Shown one piece after another: positions 57,007 through 64,000 of a stretch of 64,000 nt of DNA. Both the position numbers and the translations under genes were made by a program. The notes below the pieces were generated by a model that ran no database searches, was not told where the DNA came from, and saw only the letters and a program-made list of their open reading frames with translations. Within the stretch, counting starts at the first letter, position 1. Every line of letters starts with the position of its first letter. The stretch spans positions 3,783 to 67,782 of the forward strand of contig JAUNVQ010000014.1 in the NCBI GenBank assembly GCA_030540715.1. The letters are read 5' to 3'. The DNA comes from Actinomycetaceae bacterium (lineage in GTDB: Bacteria; Actinomycetota; Actinomycetes; Actinomycetales; Actinomycetaceae).

Positions 57007-57981
57007 TTATTGACGTGAGTGAGACGCACGGAAAGCCGCCCCAATAAGTGCCGCATGGTCGGCGCGCTCTGCGATACGAAGCGAGCATGACCTAACCAAA
57101 GGTAATGCAGTATCGGCGAAGCCTTCGCGCAGACTATTGGTAAGCAGACTCCCCGCTTTGACTACCGAGCCTGACAAGACAATCATGTCAGGGTCAATAG
57201 TGTTGGCAATACCTGCCAAGGTTTCGCCAAGGGCTTGGCCAGCTTTTGTGTAGGTTTGCGCGGCTTGCTTATTACCATTTTCAGCCATTTGCTGCAGTTG
57301 GTAGGCATTTTCTACAGTTTCACCGGTGGTGTGGTGGTACAGCTGACATAGTCCGTAACCCGAGGCGATCGCCTCGATGTGTCCGGCATGGGATCCACAT
57401 GAGCATGGAAGGCCCTCAGCCAAAGGATGCACAATGTGGCCAATATGTCCCGCAACACCTTGACGCCCCTCATAGAGTTCACGCTCAATGACAATGGCTC
57501 CCCCTAGGCCTGTGCCAACAGCCGCCATGACAACACATGAAGCGTAACGTGCTGCACCAAAAGTCGCTTCGCACAGTGCATGCGCACCAACATCATTGAT
57601 CACTGTAACAGGAATATCAAGAGCGTCCTGTAGGGCGTGGCGCAGTGGCTGGCCCTTCCACCCTGGCATGACATCGGTAGCCTGGCTTATTGAACCCGTT
57701 GCAGGATCAATCACACCAGCGCTGCCAATGCCAAGAGCGTTCAGCGGTGTTCCCCGGTTGTGTGCCGCTGTGGCCACGCGACGTGCAGCATTGATAACGG
57801 TCTTTAAAACAGCGTCTCCCCCTGCCTTGGCATGTGTTGGTTCAGACTGAGCGTCAATAACAATAGGCTCAAGGATGTCAGAGCGGCCCTGGGTAGCGGA
57901 TCTGTCGAAGTTAACGATCGCTGACGCAACCTTGGTGCCACCGATGTCGATGGCACCATATGTTGCGTTGTTGTTACTCAT
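57007..57981 (-). CDS. nanK: N-acetylmannosamine kinase NanK (ROK family)
   Basis: This 324-residue ROK kinase phosphorylates ManNAc released by NanA. It shows the ATP-binding GAIDIGGTKVASAIV, the catalytic Asp in VINDVGAHALCE, GTGLGGAIV and the ROK zinc motif GHIVHPLAEGLPCSCGSHAGHIE. The start at 57981 overlaps the nanA stop region by eight bases and has AGGG upstream; the longer open frame is not needed. Confidence 0.93.
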   Translation of the reverse strand: MSNNNATYGAIDIGGTKVASAIVNFDRSATQGRSDILEPIVIDAQSEPTHAKAGGDAVLKTVINAARRVATAAHNRGTPLNALGIGSAGVIDPATGSISQATDVMPGWKGQPLRHALQDALDIPVTVINDVGAHALCEATFGAARYASCVVMAAVGTGLGGAIVIERELYEGRQGVAGHIGHIVHPLAEGLPCSCGSHAGHIEAIASGYGLCQLYHHTTGETVENAYQLQQMAENGNKQAAQTYTKAGQALGETLAGIANTIDPDMIVLSGSVVKAGSLLTNSLREGFADTALPLVRSCSLRIAERADHAALIGAAFRASHSRQ

Positions 57982-58900
57982 CGATAAGCCCTGCCTGTAC
58001 AAGGACTTGGCGTATCCATGTGATTTCTTCACCTTGAAGCTGCGCAACTGGCAGGGGCATCTGATTTGTTGTGAATACCCCTAGTTGCTGCAGCGCAGTT
58101 TTGAAGGCACCAATACCTGCGCCGAAACCAACTGTTGAGCGTACCACCATGGTGATACGCATCAACAGTGCCAGGCGATCTTGTTCAGTGCGAACGCTTT
58201 GCCAATCACCGCGCTGGAACGCATCCCACATGCGCACATAGCCATGTGGGTCAACGTTAGCCAAGCCAGGCACTGAGCCGTCCGCACCAGAAAGATAGGC
58301 CCCATCAACCACGACCTCGTGTCCTGTCAGCAGGGAAAGAGGACGCCCTTGACGCTGATTTTCCAGAACCATCATCCTAAATGACACATCATCAGCAGAG
58401 GAATCTTTCACCCCGTCCAACACACCGTCTTTACCTAGTTGAACCAGCATACGGTAATCCAGCTTTTGGTGGACGCATACGGGAATATCATAGGCAAAGA
58501 GGGGCATATCAACGGCTTCGCGTATCAACTCAAAATGGCGTTGTGTTTCTGCTGGGCCACCAAGCGCATAGAAAGGGGCAGTTGCCACCAGGGCATCTAC
58601 GCCCATATCTTTAATGCGTTTAGCCTGTTCAATAACCCTAGGGGTTTCGGTATCAATCACGCCGGCTAACACTGGAACACGACCGTTCACAATACGAATT
58701 CCCTCGTGAAGAATCTGCTTACGTAGGTGGTCGGGAGAAAAAACAACTTCCCCCGATGAACCTAAGAAGAACAGACCATGAACTCCAGCTTCAATCATTC
58801 GATTAATCAGACGCTCAAAAGAGGCAATGTCCAGTTCCCGTGAATCAGTCAACGGAACCACTATCGGCGGGATAACGCCGGTTAATGGTGCGTGCAACAT
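57974..58900 (-). CDS. nanA: N-acetylneuraminate lyase NanA (DHDPS superfamily)
   Basis: This 308-residue aldolase cleaves sialic acid to ManNAc and pyruvate. It has the superfamily GSSGE motif, the Tyr in FAYDIPV and the Schiff-base Lys in DGVKDSS. By sequence alone it is a dihydrodipicolinate-synthase-family protein; its place between the transporter and nanK, with overlap, makes the sialic-acid role likely. Confidence 0.88.
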   Translation of the reverse strand: MLHAPLTGVIPPIVVPLTDSRELDIASFERLINRMIEAGVHGLFFLGSSGEVVFSPDHLRKQILHEGIRIVNGRVPVLAGVIDTETPRVIEQAKRIKDMGVDALVATAPFYALGGPAETQRHFELIREAVDMPLFAYDIPVCVHQKLDYRMLVQLGKDGVLDGVKDSSADDVSFRMMVLENQRQGRPLSLLTGHEVVVDGAYLSGADGSVPGLANVDPHGYVRMWDAFQRGDWQSVRTEQDRLALLMRITMVVRSTVGFGAGIGAFKTALQQLGVFTTNQMPLPVAQLQGEEITWIRQVLVQAGLIDE

Positions 58901-58915
58901 ACTATTTTTCCTTCC

Positions 58916-59722
58916 CTAATTAATTTGAGGATGCAGTAGTGATGGTGCCGCACCTAATAGTGTTCTGGTGTAGGCATCCTGAGGATTTGCCAATAGCTGA
59001 GCAGCGGGCCCTTCTTCAACTACTTTACCGCCATTCATCACGGCGATACGGTCTGACACATAGCGTACTGTTTGAATATCGTGGCTAATAAAGACCATCG
59101 CTAAGCCCAGTTGATCCTTCAGGTCAGTCAACAGATTAAGGATCTGAGCACGCACAGAGACATCCAGTGCCGATGTTGGTTCATCAGCAATGATTGCGTC
59201 GGGGTGAATCGCTAAAGCGCGAGCAATAGCCACACGCTGACGCTGACCACCCGATAACTGACCAGGCAAAGCGTCAAGTGAAGAAAATGGCAGACCTACC
59301 ATATGAATAAGGTCATGGACCCGTTCCTTACGTTCTTTACTTGACCCTATCTTGTTGACGATCAAAGGATCTTCAAGCTGGTCACGCACAACCATACGTG
59401 CGTTGAGTGCCGTTGCTGGATCCTGGAAAACCACGGAGACAACTTTGCCAATTTTACGACGGTCTGATGCACTGCGTTTAGTAACCTCTTGGCCTTTGAA
59501 AAAGACCTTGCCTGAAGTTGGTCGCTGCAAGCCACACATAACATTGGCGGTAGTTGATTTTCCACAGCCAGATTCGCCCACCAAACCCAATGTTTGCCCA
59601 GGCATAATCTTCATATTTACACCTTGAACTGCATGAACCTTATTGGGTTTAAATATTGAACCAGTTCGCGTTGTAAAGGTCACATGAACATCTTTGAGCT
59701 CTATAATCGGTGTATCACTCAT
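58916..59722 (-). CDS. satD: sialic-acid/peptide-type ABC transporter ATPase
   Basis: This 268-residue OppF/DppF-type ATPase has Walker [10 protein letters not shown], signature [14 protein letters not shown], Walker B AIIADEPTSALD and SHD switch. It pairs with the ATPase half of the fused protein upstream. Start and upstream stop overlap as TAATG. Confidence 0.88.
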   Translation of the reverse strand: MSDTPIIELKDVHVTFTTRTGSIFKPNKVHAVQGVNMKIMPGQTLGLVGESGCGKSTTANVMCGLQRPTSGKVFFKGQEVTKRSASDRRKIGKVVSVVFQDPATALNARMVVRDQLEDPLIVNKIGSSKERKERVHDLIHMVGLPFSSLDALPGQLSGGQRQRVAIARALAIHPDAIIADEPTSALDVSVRAQILNLLTDLKDQLGLAMVFISHDIQTVRYVSDRIAVMNGGKVVEEGPAAQLLANPQDAYTRTLLGAAPSLLHPQIN

Positions 59723-61731
59723 TACTGTTCACCTTCCTTATGTACTGCCTGACCTTTGCCTGCCGTGGCTTCCACAAGGGAGGGAACCACAGCATATACA
59801 TGTTCTTTAGCGCCTGGTACTTCAACCAAAACTGGACGTTCATCTAAACCAACATCTGGATGCGATGATCGCGGTGCGAACCTGTCGCCAGATGGGAAGT
59901 CTTTTGGTGAGGGTACCGTGCCAGGAACCTGATGCAATCGCCCAGAACCTGCCTCAATAGACAACACCGACCCTAACAGTCCACGCGCATATTCGTGCTG
60001 CGGATTTGTCAGTAGCTCAACAGTTGGAGCCTGCTCAACTACTTGACCTGCATACATCACGGTAATCTTGTGAGCCACTTCAGCAACAAGCGCTAAGTCG
60101 TGGGAGACAAAAACCATTGCGAAACCAAGTTTTTCACGCAGCTCATTTAATAGTTCAATTACTTGTTTTTGAACTGTCACATCAAGTGCAGTTGTTGGTT
60201 CATCAGCAATCACAAGTTTCGGATCACGTGTAAGTGCCATAGCAATCAAGACACGCTGGCGCTGGCCACCTGAGAGCTCGTGCGGATAAGAATCTAAGGT
60301 CCGCCGAGGATCGAGGCCTACCAATTCCAACAGTTCTTCAGCGCTTCGTGTTCCTCCGCGTTTTGTCAGTTGCTTCATTTGAGCTTTAATCAGCATAGAC
60401 GGATTCAATGATGATAATGCATCCTGGTAGATCATTGCCAGTTCATGGCCACGTAATGCATTGTGTTCCTTGGGGGTCATCTTCAACAGATCTTTACCCT
60501 GATACAAGATTTGCCCCGATACTTCGGCACGGCGATCAAGGAGCCCCATAATGGTCAATGAGGTAATTGATTTACCGCAACCAGATTCACCCACCAGGCC
60601 CATAGTCTCGCCTGGGCGCACGCTGAAGCTCACATGATCCACAACGTTGACATCACCATGTCGTGGGAACTTAATACACAAGTCCTTCACTTCAAGAAGT
60701 GGCGACTCTGTTGATTCAGGAATGTAGCGGTCTTTCCGGAGTGCTTCCATCTCACGTAAACTATCAAGTCTTTGCTGCAGGCTTTCACGTTGTGCTGCAT
60801 AGGCCGCAACGGGATCCACAAGCAGCTTATCGGCTTCACGAGCAGCTTCATCAGCAGTTTCTTGAACAGGAGCTGAGGGTGCCGCAACCATTGCATCGGT
60901 TAACCCTTCAGACAAAATATTCAAGCAAAGCACTGTAATCATAATCGCTAGACCAGGGAACAGTGCTTGCCACCAGTATCCAGCGATAACACCGGAACGA
61001 GCATCGGCCAGAATATTCCCCCATGACGGATAGGGCTCTGGAACACCAGCTTGAATAAATGATAACGACGCCTCAAAGACAATCGCATCTGCTACCAGTA
61101 CTGTTGTAAACACCATGATGGGTGCTAAACAGTTTCGTGCTACGTGTTTCATTAAAATCCACGGCGCGCGCGCACCCGAAACAACTACCGCATTAACATA
61201 GTCTTCACCATATTCACTCATTACGTTAGCACGCACAACGCGGGTAAGCTGCGGGATATATAAGAAACCAATTGCAAAGATAAGTACTGGAATCGAGTTA
61301 CCCCACACGGCCACGAACACCGCAGCCAAGGCAATACCTGGGAAGGACATAATAATATCCATGATGCGCATAATAACTTCAGATACCCATTTGCGTGCCA
61401 CTGCTGCTACTGAGCCGATAATCGCAGCACATGCCAGCGCGAAAGCTGTTGCGCACAAACCAATAATCAGTGAATATCTGGCACCGTACATCATACGTGA
61501 CAAGACATCTCGGCCCTTGTCATCCGTTCCGAAAAGATAGTCAGAGGACGGAGCTTGGCGAGCCTGATCGATTGTCAATGGATTATGTGGTGCAACAAAT
61601 GATGCGAAAATGGCAATAAGAACAACGAGCATAATAACAATCAATGAAATCCGTGATTCCCAGCTCATTGCCTTTAAGCGACGGAACCGCAGATTGGGCT
61701 GCTCCATTTTCTTTGTTAGATTTCTACGCAT
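59722..61731 (-). CDS. satC: permease-ATPase fusion of the sialic-acid ABC transporter
   Basis: This 669-residue protein fuses a DppC-type permease (residues about 30-290, with [23 protein letters not shown]) to a DppD-type ATPase (about 340-600; Walker [10 protein letters not shown] near residue 380, signature [14 protein letters not shown], Walker [13 protein letters not shown]). The Cys residues often found in the C-terminal tail of DppD proteins are absent. Fused permease-ATPases of this kind occur in the Sat/Sia sialic-acid systems of Haemophilus ducreyi and corynebacteria, as I recall; the substrate is inferred from the nan genes. Confidence 0.87.
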   Translation of the reverse strand: MRRNLTKKMEQPNLRFRRLKAMSWESRISLIVIMLVVLIAIFASFVAPHNPLTIDQARQAPSSDYLFGTDDKGRDVLSRMMYGARYSLIIGLCATAFALACAAIIGSVAAVARKWVSEVIMRIMDIIMSFPGIALAAVFVAVWGNSIPVLIFAIGFLYIPQLTRVVRANVMSEYGEDYVNAVVVSGARAPWILMKHVARNCLAPIMVFTTVLVADAIVFEASLSFIQAGVPEPYPSWGNILADARSGVIAGYWWQALFPGLAIMITVLCLNILSEGLTDAMVAAPSAPVQETADEAAREADKLLVDPVAAYAAQRESLQQRLDSLREMEALRKDRYIPESTESPLLEVKDLCIKFPRHGDVNVVDHVSFSVRPGETMGLVGESGCGKSITSLTIMGLLDRRAEVSGQILYQGKDLLKMTPKEHNALRGHELAMIYQDALSSLNPSMLIKAQMKQLTKRGGTRSAEELLELVGLDPRRTLDSYPHELSGGQRQRVLIAMALTRDPKLVIADEPTTALDVTVQKQVIELLNELREKLGFAMVFVSHDLALVAEVAHKITVMYAGQVVEQAPTVELLTNPQHEYARGLLGSVLSIEAGSGRLHQVPGTVPSPKDFPSGDRFAPRSSHPDVGLDERPVLVEVPGAKEHVYAVVPSLVEATAGKGQAVHKEGEQ

Positions 61732-61733
61732 GG

Positions 61734-62690
61734 CTACACCGTCCTTATTCGTGGGTTAATAAGGACATACAACATATCAACCACGATGTTGATGACGATA
61801 AATGCCAAAGCAACAACCAGTGTCACTCCCTGCACCAAGGTAGGATGGTTTTGCTGAACACCGTCAAGAATTGCCATCCCCATACCAGGAAGAGTAAAGA
61901 TAACTTCAATAATGACAGCACCACCCATCAAGTAACCAATACGTAAACCTAAAACGGTCACTGGTGTGATTAACGCATTACGTAAAACGTTGCGAGAGAC
62001 AACGACCGCTTTGGGAATACCCGCTCCAATAGCAGTGCGCACATAATCTTTGTCGAGTTCTTCAACCATGGCTGTGCGAATGACACGAGTAAGGGAACCG
62101 GCAACTGGTACGGCCAATGCGAAGGCGGGCATCGCCATGCGCATAGTGTAGCCATAAGGGTCATCACTAAAAGCTGGTAGCGCCCCAGCTGCCGGGAAAA
62201 TAAATGTATTGACGGTAAATGCCTGAATCAACAAGACAGCAAGCCAAAAGGAAGGCGTTGCGATACAGGCTATAGAAATAATACGAATTACCTGATCAAC
62301 CCAAGTATCGCGGTAAAGCGCCGCAAGAACACCAAAAAGGACTGAAAAGATAACAGCAATAATAAGGCCCAAGAATGTAAGCTGAATAGTAATTGGGAAT
62401 GCGTGTGATACTCGCTCTGCCACACTTGTCTGACTTGCCCCATAGGTTCCTAAATCACCTTTAAGGAATCCAATAAGGAAGTTAACGTATTGAACTGGCC
62501 ATGGAAGGTTGAGGCCATGCGCTTCGCGATAATCTTCGAGTGCTTTTTCTGATGCTCCTTCACCCAATGCCGAATAAGCGGGGTCGATCTTAGAGAAGGA
62601 CATCAAAAAAAAGACCAACAGTGTCACTCCCAAGACCATAATGGGCAGCGCAACAAGTCTGCGCCCAACGAGTCGAATGAGATTATTCAC
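61734..62690 (-). CDS. satB: sialic-acid/peptide-type ABC transporter permease
   Basis: This 318-residue DppB-type permease has six helices and the conserved loop DKDYVRTAIGAGIPKAVVVSRNVLRNALI. GTG 62690, nine bases after GGAG, is a better start than the in-frame TTG at 62705. Its stop is two bases from the next gene. Confidence 0.9.
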   Translation of the reverse strand: MNNLIRLVGRRLVALPIMVLGVTLLVFFLMSFSKIDPAYSALGEGASEKALEDYREAHGLNLPWPVQYVNFLIGFLKGDLGTYGASQTSVAERVSHAFPITIQLTFLGLIIAVIFSVLFGVLAALYRDTWVDQVIRIISIACIATPSFWLAVLLIQAFTVNTFIFPAAGALPAFSDDPYGYTMRMAMPAFALAVPVAGSLTRVIRTAMVEELDKDYVRTAIGAGIPKAVVVSRNVLRNALITPVTVLGLRIGYLMGGAVIIEVIFTLPGMGMAILDGVQQNHPTLVQGVTLVVALAFIVINIVVDMLYVLINPRIRTV

Positions 62691-62712
62691 TTTTGTGTGC
62701 TCCAAATATTAC

Positions 62713-62787
62713 GTGATAACACGTACGTATTATCACTGGGAAAGGAAGGACGAGGGCATTTTCATATGGGGATGAACGCCCTCGCCC
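62713..62787 (-). other. intergenic inverted repeats before satB
   Basis: GTGATAA (62713-62719) and TTATCAC (62730-62736) frame a CACGTACGTA spacer, and GGACGAGGGC (62748-62757) pairs with GCCCTCGCCC (62778-62787) with one mismatch. The GC-rich hairpin just after the binding-protein gene probably protects that mRNA end and lowers downstream expression. Confidence 0.6.
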
Positions 62788-62800
62788 TTATGAATAGAAA

Positions 62801-64000
62801 TTACTGCTTTTCAACAGCTGATGCACCAACAAAGTTCAGGCCCGTTGTACCAATAGGCTTGTAATCTTTGATTTTATCTGTGTAGACAGCTGTTGGGATC
62901 TGGCGATGGAACAGTGGATACAGCGGTACTTCTTCAGACAATACGTCAAAACACTCGTTCCATTTGGCTTGCTGCTCCTCGCCGGTAGCTTGAACAGCTT
63001 CTTCCATGAGTTTGTGTAGCTTCTCGTAGCCTTCGCTGCCTTTCCATTGGCTACGCTTTTCGGTCCAAGGGCCATCACCGTACCACCAGCTCATCAATAG
63101 ATCAGGATCGGAGCCAAACACTGCAGGATCGCCAGGTGCAAGCACAATATCAAATGTTGGGTTTTCAATATCAAGGTTATTGGAATACAACGAGCTTGAG
63201 GCTTCTTCATGGATTTCCGTCTTAATACCGATTGCTTCAAGATTGTTCTTAATTTGTGGTGACAATGCCTTGATCCAATCATGGTCGGTAGTCATCAATG
63301 TAATCGACAGATCTTTGACACCAGCTTCGTCCAGCAGAGCTTTTGCTTTGTCAGCATCATAGGTGTAAACATTCTTTGCCTGGTGAAAATTCTTATGATT
63401 CTCGGGTAGGAATGACTTTGCAGCAGCGGCTTCTCCAGCCATTGCATTGTCAATGAGTTTATCAATATCTATCGCATAGAATATTGCTTGGCGAACCTTT
63501 GCGTTATCGAATGGGGCTTTCTTGGTGTTAAACATTAGGAAGGGAAGACCAAAGCCTTGAACATTTTCAATCTTAGCACCAGCACCTTCAACAAGGTCAC
63601 GCAGTGCAGGTGGCACACTTTCCATCACTTGAACTTCACCTGATTGCAACGCTGTTGCACGCGCAGTGTTATCTTTCAGAATCGACCATTCCATCTTGTC
63701 AGCACCTGCGGGTTTATCACCGTTATAGTGTTCGTTAGGCACAAATACAATCTTTTGGTTTTCTTCAATTGATTCATACTTGTAAGGACCTGAACCAATG
63801 GGTTGCTTAGCCAGGTCATCATCTGATGCACTTGCAGGGAATGCCTTGATAAGCGGTAGGCGATCTTTTAACAGAGAGAAGGGATAGTTAAGCTCAATAC
63901 TGACGGTGTGATCGTCTTTTGCCTTCACTTCTTTGATAAAGGACAGCATAGGCGCATATAGTGAATCATCAGAAGTATTCTTCTTCCATGAATTCACAAT
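62801..64000 (-). CDS. satA: sialic-acid/peptide-type ABC binding protein, 5' end outside window
   Basis: About 400 C-terminal residues of a family 5 solute-binding protein are visible (SBP_bac_5): DDSLYAPMLSFIKEVKAKDDHTVSIEL, KVRQAIFYAIDIDKLI, VLAPGDPAVFGSDPDLLMSWWYGDG and CFDVLSEEVPLYPLFHRQ. The family is usually about 530 residues, so roughly 130 residues, including any lipoprotein signal, lie beyond the right edge. It begins the sialic-acid operon. Confidence 0.88.
   Translation of the reverse strand: MVNSWKKNTSDDSLYAPMLSFIKEVKAKDDHTVSIELNYPFSLLKDRLPLIKAFPASASDDDLAKQPIGSGPYKYESIEENQKIVFVPNEHYNGDKPAGADKMEWSILKDNTARATALQSGEVQVMESVPPALRDLVEGAGAKIENVQGFGLPFLMFNTKKAPFDNAKVRQAIFYAIDIDKLIDNAMAGEAAAAKSFLPENHKNFHQAKNVYTYDADKAKALLDEAGVKDLSITLMTTDHDWIKALSPQIKNNLEAIGIKTEIHEEASSSLYSNNLDIENPTFDIVLAPGDPAVFGSDPDLLMSWWYGDGPWTEKRSQWKGSEGYEKLHKLMEEAVQATGEEQQAKWNECFDVLSEEVPLYPLFHRQIPTAVYTDKIKDYKPIGTTGLNFVGASAVEKQ

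Overview
This window looks like chromosomal DNA of a mid-GC actinobacterium, most likely of the Actinomycetaceae or a close relative living on animal mucosa. The signs are: base composition near one half GC; the tRNA-Trp/secE/nusG and rplKA/rplJL loci; a UGP2-type UTP-glucose-1-phosphate uridylyltransferase; several genes that seem to start leaderless a few bases after a -10 hexamer; respiratory nitrate reductase with a full molybdenum-cofactor (Moco) set; and a sialic-acid uptake and breakdown operon. I cannot name a species. No phage, transposase, integrase or CRISPR array was seen.

Layout. 1-2.5 kb: PfkB sugar kinase and an alpha/beta hydrolase. 2.9-7.4 kb (minus): an ABC-2 type exporter with a DesK/DesR-like two-component system, behind a perfect palindromic operator. 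7.4-11.5 kb (minus): a heterodimeric ABC exporter of the CydDC type with an unusual His-rich linker. 11.9-16.6 kb (plus): UTP-glucose-1-phosphate uridylyltransferase, an MFS transporter and a CPBP-family membrane protease. 16.9-21.1 kb (minus): a solitary 1407-residue Eco57I-like DNA methyltransferase. 21.4-21.8 kb: a G-poor 170-bp tandem repeat. 22-23.2 kb: rplJ-rplL with a leader. 23.5-27.1 kb: a ferric-iron ABC transporter whose ATPase has an altered Walker A and a short C-terminus. 27.5-32.3 kb: a glycerophosphodiesterase, rplK-rplA with a distant promoter, nusG, secE and tRNA-Trp.

32.5-54.7 kb is a molybdenum/nitrate island. It holds moaA-moaD-moeA-mobA, moaB, narK-narGHJI, a winged-helix regulator, a GntR regulator, moaE, moeB-moeA(2)-moaC, a Mop-domain regulator, modA and a fused modBC. 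Together these genes import molybdate, sense it, build Moco, load it into NarG and respire nitrate. 55.3-64.0 kb (minus) is a sialic-acid operon. It encodes a Sat/Sia-type peptide-family ABC transporter (binding protein cut by the right edge, permease, permease-ATPase fusion, ATPase), then NanA, NanK, NanE and NagB, which convert sialic acid to fructose-6-phosphate.

The observations most worth a second look are a dispersed family of A/C-rich, G-poor intergenic elements (four copies, one expanded into a 170-bp tandem repeat), the orphan giant methyltransferase, the FbpC-like ATPase with a degenerate Walker A, the His-rich CydD-like linker, the insertion in the histidine kinase dimerisation domain, and candidate operators upstream of the exporter, mod and nan genes.
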